This document shows, piece after piece, positions 7,981 to 16,602 of a stretch of 64,000 bases of DNA (within the stretch, counting starts at the first letter, position 1; each line of letters starts with the position of its first letter). A program made the position numbers and the translations under genes. The stretch comes from Streptomyces tsukubensis (GTDB lineage Bacteria > Actinomycetota > Actinomycetes > Streptomycetales > Streptomycetaceae), in contig NZ_CP020700.1 in assembly GCF_003932715.1 (NCBI RefSeq), forward strand, positions 1,572,501-1,636,500. Reading direction: 5' to 3'. The notes beneath the pieces are model-generated. The model was not told the DNA's origin. It made no database searches and saw only the letters and a list, made by a program, of their open reading frames with translations.

Positions 7981-8631
7981 TCAGGTGGTCAGGCCGTGGC
8001 GTACGGCCCAGAGGGCGGCCTGGGTGCGGTCGGCGAGGTCGAGCTTCATCAGGATGTTGGACACATGGGTCTTGACCGTCTTCTCGGAGAGGACGAGGGC
8101 CCGGGCGATCTCGCGGTTGGAGCGGCCGTCGGCGATCAGGCCGAGGACCTCGCGCTCCCGTTCGGTGAGGGTTCCGCCGCGGCCCGAGCCGGTGTTCGGA
8201 TCGTCCTGGGAGAGCAGGGCCCCGGCGACCTCCGGCTGGAGGAGGACGTGTCCGGCGTGGACGGAGCGGATGGCTCCGGCGAGCGCCTCGGGGTCGATGT
8301 CCTTGTAGACGTATCCGGAGGCGCCGGCGCGCAGGGCAGGGACGACGGTCCGCTGTTCGGTGAAGCTGGTGACGATGAGGACCTTCGCCGGATTGTCCAG
8401 TCCGCGGAGCCTGCGGAGCGCCTCGATGCCGTCGGTGCCGGGCATCTTGACGTCCATGAGGACGACGTCCGGCCGCAGTTCCTCGGTGCGGGCGACTCCC
8501 TCGTCGCCGTCGCCCGCCTCGCCGACGACCTCGATGTCCTCCTGGACCTCCAGGAAGGTGCGCAGTCCGCGGCGGACGACCTGGTGGTCGTCGACGAGCA
8601 GGACCCTGATGCGGCTGCTGCGGTCACCCAC
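7981..8631 (-). CDS. NarL/LuxR-family response regulator
   Basis: A 216-residue DNA-binding response regulator. The receiver domain (about 8-125) has the acidic pair in LLVDDHQ, the phospho-acceptor Asp60 in VVLMDVKMPG and a conserved Lys after SGYVYKDID. The LuxR-type helix-turn-helix (about 150-212) carries LTEREREVLGLIADGRSNREIA and KTVKTHVSNILMKL. It overlaps the upstream kinase gene by 8 bases, so the two are a translationally coupled two-component pair. Target genes are unknown. The system sits next to chpE but nothing in the sequence proves a link. Confidence 0.93.
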   Translation of the reverse strand: MGDRSSRIRVLLVDDHQVVRRGLRTFLEVQEDIEVVGEAGDGDEGVARTEELRPDVVLMDVKMPGTDGIEALRRLRGLDNPAKVLIVTSFTEQRTVVPALRAGASGYVYKDIDPEALAGAIRSVHAGHVLLQPEVAGALLSQDDPNTGSGRGGTLTEREREVLGLIADGRSNREIARALVLSEKTVKTHVSNILMKLDLADRTQAALWAVRHGLTT

Positions 8632-9769
8632 CGGGGACCTCCATTTCGATCGTGGTGCCCCGGCCGGGGGCGGAGTTCACCCGGAGCCGCCCACCGACGC
8701 CGCTCGCGCGGTCGCGCATGGAGACGAGTCCGAGGTGGCGGCCGGCCCGGCGGACCGTACGGGGGTCGAACCCCTTGCCGTTGTCGGTGACGCTGAGGGC
8801 GGCGCCGGGGCCGCGGCGGGTGAGGCTGACGTCGACCCGTTCGGCGCCGGAGTGGCGCAGGGCGTTGTGGAGGGCTTCCTGGGCGACGCGGAGCAGGGCT
8901 TCCTCCTGGGCTGCGGGGAGGGCCTTGAGGCCGCAGGTGTCGAAGGTGACCCGGGCGGTGTGGGCCCGGTCGAGCACCTGGACCTGGGTGCGGAGGGTGT
9001 TGATCAGCCCGTCCTCGTCGAGTGCGGCGGGGCGCAGTTCGACGACGGCCGCCCGCAGTTCGTCGGCGGCCTCGGCGGCGAGGTCGGCGACCTGCTGGAG
9101 CTCCTCCTTGGCGCGGGCCGGGTGGCGGTCGACGAGGGCGGCGGCGGCCTGGGCGGTCAGGCGCAGGGAGAAGAGTTTCTGGCTGACGGCGTCGTGGAGC
9201 TCGTGGGCGAGGCGGGAGCGTTCCTCGGAGATGGTCAGTTCGCGGCTGCGCTCGTAGAGCCGGGCGTTGGTGAGGGCGATCGCGGCGTGCTGGGCGAGGA
9301 TCGACAGGAGTTCCTCGTCGTCCTCGGTGAAGCCGCAGCCGCCGTCGGTGCGGGGGCAGCGTTTGTTGGCGAGGAAGAGGGCGCCGATGGTCTCGTCGCC
9401 GTCCTTGACGGGGAGGCCGAGGAAGTCCTTCATATCGGGGTGTGCGGCGGGCCAGCCGCCGAAGCGGGGGTCCTCACGGACGTCGGCGAGCCGCTCGGTG
9501 CGGGCGTCGTGGAGCATCGCGGCGAGCACGCCGTGCTGTCGCGGCAGGGGGCCGATGGCCTTCCACTGGTCGTCGCCGACGCCGTCGACGACGAACTGGG
9601 CGAAGCCTCCGTGGTCGTCGGGGACGCCCAGGGCCGCGTACTCGGCGTCGAGCAGTTCACGGGCGGAGGCGACGATGGTCTTGAGGACGTCCCGCACCTC
9701 CATCTGTCTGCTCATCGCGAGGAGTGCGGTGCTCACGGCGGCGAGGCCGGAGCTGGGTCGGTGGCTCAT
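8624..9769 (-). CDS. GAF-domain sensor histidine kinase (NarL-type)
   Basis: A 381-residue kinase with no membrane segment. An N-terminal GAF sensor domain (about 25-170) contains several Cys (RCPRTDGGCGF), which could bind a metal or a redox signal; this is inference. The HisKA_3 dimerisation domain follows, with the phospho-acceptor His192 in LAHELHDAVSQ, and then an HATPase with N box EEALLRVAQEALHNALRHS and G box VTDNGKGFDP. It is the partner of the overlapping downstream regulator. The ATG at 9769 gives MSHRPSSGLAAVSTALL, the usual start in this kinase group. Confidence 0.92.
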   Translation of the reverse strand: MSHRPSSGLAAVSTALLAMSRQMEVRDVLKTIVASARELLDAEYAALGVPDDHGGFAQFVVDGVGDDQWKAIGPLPRQHGVLAAMLHDARTERLADVREDPRFGGWPAAHPDMKDFLGLPVKDGDETIGALFLANKRCPRTDGGCGFTEDDEELLSILAQHAAIALTNARLYERSRELTISEERSRLAHELHDAVSQKLFSLRLTAQAAAALVDRHPARAKEELQQVADLAAEAADELRAAVVELRPAALDEDGLINTLRTQVQVLDRAHTARVTFDTCGLKALPAAQEEALLRVAQEALHNALRHSGAERVDVSLTRRGPGAALSVTDNGKGFDPRTVRRAGRHLGLVSMRDRASGVGGRLRVNSAPGRGTTIEMEVPGG

Positions 9770-9988
9770 GTGCTCACCGTACCGGCGGCCGGGCGGGGCC
9801 GTATCGGCCTGTGGACAGCGGGGGGCTAGGACCCGGGACCTAGGTCGAAGTGCCTGGTCGGAAGGGGTCCGGTGGATGAGGCAGGGCCTGTGGGGCGGTT
9901 TCTACGGTGGTCGGTGCGGGCGCCGGTGAGCGGGCGCGCCCCGGGGGCCGGGGCCAAAGAGGCCGGAGCTGGACGAGGAGATGCCGAT

Positions 9989-10684
9989 ATGCCGGTAGCG
10001 GTGGTCACAGGGGGTTCGAAGGGGCTGGGCCGGGCGCTGGCGCTGGGGCTGGCCGCACGGGGCTGGGATCTGGTGCTGGGGGCGCGTACCGCGGCCGTCC
10101 TGGCCCGGGCCGCGCGGGAGGCGGAGGCCTACGGGACGCGGGTGGTGGCCGTGCCGGGGGATGTCGCGGACGCGGGGCACCGTGCGGAGCTGGTCGCCGC
10201 GGCCGGGCGCATGGGCGGTCTCGACCTGCTGGTCAGCAATGCGAGCGTGCTGGGGGCCGAGCCGCTGGTACGGCTGGACGTACACCCCCTGGCGGGTCTG
10301 CGGGAGGCGCTGGAGGTGAATGTGGTGGCGGCGCTGGGGCTGATGCAGGAGGCGCTGCCGCTGCTGCGGGCGGCGGAGGCGGGCACGGTGATCGCCATCA
10401 GCTCGGAAGCGGCAGCGGAGGCGTACGAGACATGGGGCGGCTACGGGGCGGCGAAGGCGGCGCTGGACCAGCTGGCGGCGGTGCTGGCGGTGGAGGAGCC
10501 GGGGCTGCGGGTGTGGGCGGTGGACCCGGGGGACATGGACACCGATCTGCATACGGCGGCGGTCCCGGCCGGAGGCGAGTACCGCCCCACTCCGGAGTCG
10601 GTGGTACCGGCCTTCCTGCGGTTGCTGGACGAGCGGCCCGTGAGCGGACGGTACGGGGCGCGGTCCCTGCTGTCGTCGGGATGA
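9989..10684 (+). CDS. Short-chain dehydrogenase/reductase
   Basis: A 231-residue NAD(P)-dependent oxidoreductase of unknown substrate. The cofactor motif GGSKGLGRA is at residues 8-16, the structural motif is SNAS near residue 85, and the catalytic Ser (ISSEAA) with Y-x3-K in YGAAKAAL is intact. The C-terminus (DPGDMDTDLH) is typical of classical SDRs. The ATG at 9989 has GGACGAGGAG ending 8 bases upstream; an ATG at 9981 is out of frame. The gene stands alone between the divergent kinase operon and the transglycosylase leader. Confidence 0.85.
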   Translation: MPVAVVTGGSKGLGRALALGLAARGWDLVLGARTAAVLARAAREAEAYGTRVVAVPGDVADAGHRAELVAAAGRMGGLDLLVSNASVLGAEPLVRLDVHPLAGLREALEVNVVAALGLMQEALPLLRAAEAGTVIAISSEAAAEAYETWGGYGAAKAALDQLAAVLAVEEPGLRVWAVDPGDMDTDLHTAAVPAGGEYRPTPESVVPAFLRLLDERPVSGRYGARSLLSSG

Positions 10685-11245
10685 GCCGGCCGGGACAGTG
10701 ACCGGTGGCCGGTGGCCGATGACTGGGGCCGGTGACTGGGGGCCGGGGGCGGATCCGGTGTGAGGCGCGGGACGGGCGCGGGACGGGGGGACGGGGGCGG
10801 GCTGTACGAGGGCGCGGGGGCCGTGCGGCCGCAGGGGCCGCGCGGCCCCTTTCCGGTACGGCGGCGCCGCGGCCCGGCGGTCTGTAGCGCGGGTTCGGGG
10901 GTGCTCGTCTCCGCTGCCCGGCCAATCCCCTCACGTATCGAATTGCTGTGGCAACGCATGGTGAAATCGGTGGGGTGGCGATGTGAGCCCGGGCATAGGG
11001 CGCAGGTCACTTACGAATCCCGATAGTGGAGAAATAAAGAGGCTGTGAGCGGGTGCGGACCCGGAGAATGGACGTTCTCCCGGGGCCCCGGTCCACTATC
11101 CGGGGTCGTACGTCACATGATTGCCAGGGGTTTTTGCGGGCGCTAAGAATTGTTTCTCGTTGCCGCCCCGCCGTGGAGCGCGACGCCGCTCCGGCCCGAA
11201 TTTGCTTTCGGGCGGCAATTCCCCGATCCGAAGAGGTACGTCTGT
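10685..11245. other. 560-base intergenic leader before the lytic transglycosylase
   Basis: No supported gene. The first 70 bases are a low-complexity run of repeated CCGGTG-type units. From about 10930 the GC falls and the region probably holds the promoter and a long 5' leader of the transglycosylase gene. A GGAGAA/TTCTCC stem surrounds 11072-11090. I looked for the c-di-AMP (ydaO) riboswitch motifs known in front of some Streptomyces cell-wall hydrolase genes and did not find a convincing match. Confidence 0.5.
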
Positions 11246-12016
11246 ATGTCCGCGCCCAGCATCCGTATGACCAAGGCCCGCAAGGTCTCGATCGCCGGTA
11301 TCGCCACCGCCGGCGCCGCAGCCATCACCCTCTCCCTCGTCCCCGCCGGTGCCACGCCTGCCGAGGCCGCCCCGGTGAACACCAAGGCCGCCGCTTCGGC
11401 CGCCAATGTGGCCGTCAGCGCCGAGGCCGTCCAGGCCGCCGTGCTGAGCACCGGTCTCGACGCCCAGAAGTCCAACCTGGACACCCAGGTGCAGGCGGCC
11501 GTGGAGAAGGCCGTCCAGACCAAGGCCGACACCAAGAGCGCCGCCGAGACCGCCGTGAAGAAGGCCGCCGCCGAGGCTGCCGCCAAGAAGGCCGCCGCCG
11601 CGAACGCCGCCAAGAAGCGGGCCGCCCAGGCCCAGGCCGCGACCCGGGCCGCCGCCGCTCCGGCCGCCGCGCCCGCCGCCGCGCCGAAGGCGTACGCGAA
11701 CAACCTCGACGGCTGGATCCGCGAGGCGCTCGACATCATGGACAAGCACGACATCCCGGGTACGTACAACGGGCTGCACCGCAACATCATCCGGGAGTCC
11801 AGCGGTAACCCGCGGGCGATCAACAACTGGGACATCAACGCCCAGAACGGCATCCCGTCCAAGGGTCTGCTCCAGGTGATCCAGCCGACGTTCAACGCCT
11901 ACCACGTCAAGGGCACCCCCTTCGACCTGTACCACCCGGTCGCCAACATCGTCGCCGCGGCCAACTACGCCGCCGACCGCTACGGCTCCATCGACAACGT
12001 CTTCGGCGCCTACTGA
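11246..12016 (+). CDS. Secreted lytic transglycosylase (SLT domain)
   Basis: A 256-residue exported peptidoglycan hydrolase. A signal peptide (about 1-42: basic MTKARKVS, hydrophobic core, AEAAP) is followed by a spacer. A long Ala/Lys-rich helical stretch (about 95-150, repeated AAAKKAAAA units) might bind the wall polymer. The C-terminal SLT fold has the catalytic Glu in IIRESSGNPRAINNWD, then GLLQVIQPTFNAY and NIVAAANYAADRYG. The ATG at 11246 has AGAGG 9 bases upstream. The gene has a 560-base leader and a perfect hairpin downstream. Similar Streptomyces proteins act in growth or germination; the exact role is not shown. Confidence 0.88.
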   Translation: MSAPSIRMTKARKVSIAGIATAGAAAITLSLVPAGATPAEAAPVNTKAAASAANVAVSAEAVQAAVLSTGLDAQKSNLDTQVQAAVEKAVQTKADTKSAAETAVKKAAAEAAAKKAAAANAAKKRAAQAQAATRAAAAPAAAPAAAPKAYANNLDGWIREALDIMDKHDIPGTYNGLHRNIIRESSGNPRAINNWDINAQNGIPSKGLLQVIQPTFNAYHVKGTPFDLYHPVANIVAAANYAADRYGSIDNVFGAY

Positions 12017-12036
12017 GCCGACGACGGACCTCTCCG

Positions 12037-12084
12037 GACGCCGGAAGGGCGGCACCCCGCACGGGGTGCCGCCCTTCCGGCGTC
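12037..12084. terminator. 22-bp-arm hairpin, bidirectional terminator
   Basis: A 22-base arm (12037-12058) and its exact complement (12063-12084) flank a GCAC loop, between the convergent transglycosylase and FHA-ABC genes. Confidence 0.8.
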
Positions 12085-12122
12085 GTCGTATGCGCGCCCG
12101 GCTGCGGGCGCGCGGCGGCGGA

Positions 12123-14666
12123 CTACTTGCGCATGACCTCGGGCTCGTGCCGGCGCAGCAGCCTGGCGACGACGAACCCGCAGATCAGGCCGATGGCGAG
12201 CAGAACGGTGAGGTTGATCCCCCACTGGGCGGCCGTGTTCTCCCACAGGGGGTCGGTGTCGCCGGGGTTCTTCTGGTCCCAGGGCGGCATCACCTGCCCG
12301 AGGTCGAGCGTGGTCGCGACGCCCGCGACCGCCCAGCGCGACGGCATCAGCCAGGTGAACTGCTCCAGGCCGGGTGATCCGTACACCTTGAAGAGCACCC
12401 CGGTGAAGACGACCTGGACGATCGCGAACATCACCAGCAGCGGCATGGTCTTCTCGGCGGTCCTGACCAGGGACGAGATGATCAGGCCGAACATCATCGA
12501 GGTGAAGCCGAGGGCGATGATCATCAGACACATCTCGACCGCGGGCGGCATCAGCAGGCCCTCGTCGGGCAGGGCGCGGCGGGCGAAGCCGATCGCACAG
12601 ATGATCACGCCCTGGAGTGCGGTGATCATTCCGAGGACGATCACCTTGGACATCAGATAGGCGGAGCGGGAGAGGCCGGTGGCCCGTTCCCGTTCGTAGA
12701 TCACCCGTTCCTTGATCAGTTCGCGGACGGAGTTCGCGGCACCGGAAAAGCACATACCGACCGCGATGATCAGGATGATCGTGCCCGCATCCGGATTGAA
12801 CTTTCCCGCGGTGGGTGCCGGGGCCAGGCCGAACTTCGCCGGAATGACCACGCTGACCAGTCCGAGTACCGCGGGCAGGATCACCATCAGGCCCATGAAG
12901 CCCTTGTCGGAGCCGATGACCGAGAGATAGCGGCGGATCAGGGTGAACAACTGGGCGCCCCAGCTCTGCGGTTTCGGCGGGCGGAGCTGCCGGTCCGGCG
13001 CGGGGGCGGGCTGGGGCGGGACGGCGGCGTCCGGCTCCCCGGCGTAGAGCCGGTAGTGCTGCGAGCCCCTCCAGCGTCCCGCCCAGTCGTAGTCGCGGTA
13101 GTTCTCGAAGGCGGAGAACACATCGGCCCAGGTGTCGTAGCCGAAGAAGTTGAGCGCCTCGTCGGGCGGGCCGAAGTAGGCGACGGCGCCGCCGGGGGCC
13201 ATCACCAGCAGTTTGTCGCAGAGGCCCAGCTCGGCGACCGAGTGGGTGACCACGAGGACCGTACGGCCGTCGTCGGCGAGGCCGCGCAGCAGCTGCATCA
13301 CATCGCGGTCCATACCGGGGTCGAGGCCGGACGTCGGCTCGTCGAGGAAGATCAGCGACGGTTTGGTGAGCAGTTCGAGGGCGACGGAGACCCGTTTGCG
13401 CTGGCCGCCGGAGAGGGCCGTGATCTTCTTGTCCCGGTGGAGGTCGAGCTTCAGCTCGCGCAGCACCTCGTCGATCCGGGCCTCCCGCTCGGCGGCGGCG
13501 GTGTCGCCGGGGAAGCGGAGCTTGGCCGCGTAGCGCAGCGCCTTCCGGACGGTCAGTTCCTTGTGCAGGATGTCGTCCTGCGGGACGAGTCCGATGCGCT
13601 GGCGCAGCTCGGCGAACTGCTTGTAGAGACTGCGCTGGTCGTAGAGGACTTCGCCCCGGTTGGCGGGGCGGTAGCCGGTGAGCGCCTTGAGCAGGGTCGA
13701 CTTTCCGGAGCCCGACGGGCCGATCACGGCGACCAGCGACTTCTCCGGGACGCCGAAGGAGACGTCCTTGAGGATCTCCTTGCCGCCGTCGACGGTGACG
13801 GTCAGATGGCGGGCCGAGAACGAGACCTCACCGGTGTCGACGAATTCTTCGAGGCGGTCACCGACGACCCGGAACGTGGAGTGGCCGATGCCGACGATGT
13901 CCGACGGGCCGATGAGGACGGTGCCCGATTTGGCCATCGGCTGGCCGTTGACGTAGGTGCCGTTGTGCGAGCCGAGGTCGCGGAGCTGGAAGCGGCCGTC
14001 GGGGTCGGCGGTGAACTCGGCGTGGTGGCGCGAGACCTGGAGGTCGGAGACGACGAGTTCGTTCTCCAAGGCGCGGCCGATGCGCATCACCCGGCCGAGG
14101 GCGAGCTGGTGGAAGGTGGTCGGGCTGCGGTCGCCGTAGCCCTGCGGGGCGCCGCCGGGGCCCGGGCCCCGGTGGGGCGGGGCCTGCTGGGCAGGGACCT
14201 GCGGAAGGTGCTGCTGCGGGGATATGTAGTGCTGCTGTTGGGGGTCCGGCCCGGCGGGCGGGGCGTAGGCCCGGGGTGCCTGGGCCTGCGCCTCCGCCTG
14301 GACGGGTGCCTGGACGGGTGCCTGGACGGCGGTGGCCGGTGCCTCCGCGGTCCCGCCCGCGGGTGCGGCGGACAGCTTCAGCAGTGGACCGTCGTCGGCG
14401 TTGCCCAGACGCACCGTCGAACCGGACGCGAGGTCGGCCTGCTGGATCCGCCGGCCCTCCGCATAGGTGCCGTTGGTGCTGCCGTGATCCTCGATGAGCC
14501 AATTGCGGCCGCTCCAGCGGATACCGGCGTGCCGCCAGGAGACCCGGGCGTCGTCCAGTACGACGTCACCCTGTGGATCCCGCCCCAGTGTGTACGTTCT
14601 GGACGTGTCGAGCGTCCAGAACCGGCCGTTCCATTCCAGTACGAGTTCCCGCACTCCATGCCCCAC
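12123..14666 (-). CDS. FHA-FHA-ABC ATPase-ABC2 permease fusion (ABCG-like half transporter)
   Basis: An 847-residue membrane protein that reads phosphothreonine signals and pumps an unknown substrate. FHA domain 1 (about 15-95: TYTLGRDPQGDVVL, STNGTYAEG) is followed by a Pro/Gln/Ala-rich linker (100-180) and FHA domain 2 (about 190-265: IGRALENELVV, GSHNGTYVNG). The ABC domain (about 285-500) has Walker A GPSGSGKST, signature LSGGQRKRV and Walker B LIFLDEPTSGLD. Six or so membrane helices (about 590-835) belong to the ABC2 permease. FHA domains bind phospho-Thr, so control by a Ser/Thr kinase is likely. The GTG at 14666 was taken as start, and it is not in an operon. Confidence 0.93.
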   Translation of the reverse strand: MGHGVRELVLEWNGRFWTLDTSRTYTLGRDPQGDVVLDDARVSWRHAGIRWSGRNWLIEDHGSTNGTYAEGRRIQQADLASGSTVRLGNADDGPLLKLSAAPAGGTAEAPATAVQAPVQAPVQAEAQAQAPRAYAPPAGPDPQQQHYISPQQHLPQVPAQQAPPHRGPGPGGAPQGYGDRSPTTFHQLALGRVMRIGRALENELVVSDLQVSRHHAEFTADPDGRFQLRDLGSHNGTYVNGQPMAKSGTVLIGPSDIVGIGHSTFRVVGDRLEEFVDTGEVSFSARHLTVTVDGGKEILKDVSFGVPEKSLVAVIGPSGSGKSTLLKALTGYRPANRGEVLYDQRSLYKQFAELRQRIGLVPQDDILHKELTVRKALRYAAKLRFPGDTAAAEREARIDEVLRELKLDLHRDKKITALSGGQRKRVSVALELLTKPSLIFLDEPTSGLDPGMDRDVMQLLRGLADDGRTVLVVTHSVAELGLCDKLLVMAPGGAVAYFGPPDEALNFFGYDTWADVFSAFENYRDYDWAGRWRGSQHYRLYAGEPDAAVPPQPAPAPDRQLRPPKPQSWGAQLFTLIRRYLSVIGSDKGFMGLMVILPAVLGLVSVVIPAKFGLAPAPTAGKFNPDAGTIILIIAVGMCFSGAANSVRELIKERVIYERERATGLSRSAYLMSKVIVLGMITALQGVIICAIGFARRALPDEGLLMPPAVEMCLMIIALGFTSMMFGLIISSLVRTAEKTMPLLVMFAIVQVVFTGVLFKVYGSPGLEQFTWLMPSRWAVAGVATTLDLGQVMPPWDQKNPGDTDPLWENTAAQWGINLTVLLAIGLICGFVVARLLRRHEPEVMRK

Positions 14667-14908
14667 TTGCTTGTCCCCCGAACGACCCCCGTGACTGGGA
14701 GTCCAAAGGGCTGCGAACAGTCGGGGGAACTATTCCAGGCGTGGTGGCCGGGAGGGAAGCCGGGCCGTGCGGCGAGCGCGACGGCCGGAAACGCACGGCC
14801 CGTTGACGGGACGCGGGCCCCGCCGGACAGTGGTATCCGTCCATCACTCCCCGCAGCGCCCCGGAGCCCGGCGGCCCCGGCGCACGGGCGGGGGGATCGG
14901 GGGGTCTC

Positions 14909-16537
14909 GTGGAGGGCACGGGCGGTTCGGGCGGCCGGACCGGCGGGGCGGGGCGGCATCGGGCCCCTGCTCCGCCGACGCCACGGACGGTACGGGCGGT
15001 GCGGCCGATGCCGTGGGGCGATGTGCTGCTCACCTCCGTCGCCGCGGTGAGCTGGGCGTACGTCGGCATGGGCGCGGTGGCCGCGCTGGGGCTGCACCTT
15101 CTGGAGGCGGATGCCCACGGGCGGCTCGGGCCGCTGACCGCCGCCGTGGTGGTCCTGGCGGTGGGCGGCACCGTGAGACCGTCCGGGGACGTATCGGCGT
15201 TCGGCCTGGAGGGCGGGCAGGCGCGGACGGCCGTCGACCTCGCCCCGCTGGGTGTGGGGCTGGCCGGGGCCCTGTTACTGGCGTACGTCTTCCTGCGCTC
15301 GCTGCGCCGGGCGGGCACCGGCGTCGGGGCGAGCGAACTCGCCGTACGGGCCGGGGCGGTGGTACTGCTGTTCGCCGGGGTCACCGCTGGGCTGGCCTGG
15401 GCGGGCCGCGATGCGGTCACGTTCGACGGGCAGGGCATCAGCGGCGACGGCGGCGGTGACGGCGGGATCCGGGTGCCCGGGCTGGGCAGCGTCGACGTCG
15501 ACGATCTCATCGGGGGCGGCGGGGGCCTGCGGGACGGACTGGCGGATCTGGTGGGCGCGCGGGCGTCGGTCGGCTTCCGGGTGGACGCGGTGCCGTCGGT
15601 CCTCGGGGCACTGCTCTGGGCGGCCGGGGTGCTGGCGATCGCGCTGCTGGTGGGCCGGTGCCCGCTGCCGGGTGTCCTGGGCCGGATCCACCGTCAGGTC
15701 AGGCCCGCGGCTTCGGCGCTGGTCTCGGTGGCGCTGGCCGCCGTGGCGGCGGGCTGGGCAGCGGCGGCGTACGCGGCCGTCGGGGACGAGCATCCGAGGC
15801 TGATCGCCGGATCGACGCTGCTCGGGGCGCCGAACGGGGTCTGGACCGGGGTGCCGCTCGGGCTGTTCGTGCCCTTCGACGGGCGGGCCGAGGGCGCGCT
15901 GGCCGAGGCTGCGCTCCCCGATCCGCTCGGTGAACTCCTCCGGCTCGCGGCGGACGAGCCCGTGACGGTCGCCCGGCTCGCCGGTCTCGACGGGCGGGTC
16001 TGGCTGCTGGCGGTGGGCGCGGCGGTGCTGATGCTGCACGCGGGGGTGCTGGCGGCGGCCCGTACCCCGATCGGCGCAGGGGGCGCGGCCGGGTTCGCCG
16101 TCCGGTGCGCGGTACGCCTCGGGGCGCTGACGGCCCTCGCGCTGCCGCTGCTGGTGTGGCTGACCCGGGTGTCCGTGGGCGCGTCCCTCTCGGTGCTGGG
16201 CTTCGACGCCTTCGGGGCGGGAATCGAACTGGCCGGCCGTACGGGCCGGGCGGCGGCGCTGGGCGCACTGTGGGGCGCGGGCGCGGGCTGCGCGGGCGCA
16301 CTACTGGTGTACGGGGCCTGGCACCGGGGGCGCGGGCGGCTCACCGGGGAGCCCGTGCCGGTGCCGTCCGGCGGCGGAACCGGGCCGGAGGGGCCCGGCG
16401 CCGCCCCGGACGCGGCGGGTCCCGGGCGGTACGGTCCGGGGGCCGGCACCCCGGGCCCCTACGATCCGGCGCCGCCGTACCGGCCGCCGAATCCCGGGAC
16501 CAATCCCTATCTGCGGCGGCCGCCGGATCCCCGGTGA
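14909..16537 (+). CDS. Streptophobe family polytopic membrane protein
   Basis: A 542-residue integral membrane protein with many hydrophobic segments separated by short loops, a Gly-rich extracytoplasmic segment (ISGDGGGDGGIRVPG) and a disordered Pro/Gly C-terminal tail (about 475-542). The arrangement matches what I know as the streptophobe family, restricted to Streptomyces and relatives, function unknown. The start at 14909 (MEGTGGSGG) is uncertain because the first 30 residues are low complexity; a later start at the MPWGDVLL methionine is possible. It is divergent from the FHA-ABC gene with a 240-base shared upstream region. Confidence 0.7.
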   Translation: MEGTGGSGGRTGGAGRHRAPAPPTPRTVRAVRPMPWGDVLLTSVAAVSWAYVGMGAVAALGLHLLEADAHGRLGPLTAAVVVLAVGGTVRPSGDVSAFGLEGGQARTAVDLAPLGVGLAGALLLAYVFLRSLRRAGTGVGASELAVRAGAVVLLFAGVTAGLAWAGRDAVTFDGQGISGDGGGDGGIRVPGLGSVDVDDLIGGGGGLRDGLADLVGARASVGFRVDAVPSVLGALLWAAGVLAIALLVGRCPLPGVLGRIHRQVRPAASALVSVALAAVAAGWAAAAYAAVGDEHPRLIAGSTLLGAPNGVWTGVPLGLFVPFDGRAEGALAEAALPDPLGELLRLAADEPVTVARLAGLDGRVWLLAVGAAVLMLHAGVLAAARTPIGAGGAAGFAVRCAVRLGALTALALPLLVWLTRVSVGASLSVLGFDAFGAGIELAGRTGRAAALGALWGAGAGCAGALLVYGAWHRGRGRLTGEPVPVPSGGGTGPEGPGAAPDAAGPGRYGPGAGTPGPYDPAPPYRPPNPGTNPYLRRPPDPR

Positions 16538-16602
16538 CCGGTGTCCAGCAACCGGGACGCGTCGTCTCGCCGTAACCTTTCGCGGTTACGGTGGGACACA
16601 CC

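Noticed and set aside
10930..11245. Possible c-di-AMP (ydaO) riboswitch before the lytic transglycosylase
   Set aside because: Conserved ydaO motifs were not found, although the leader is long and less GC-rich.
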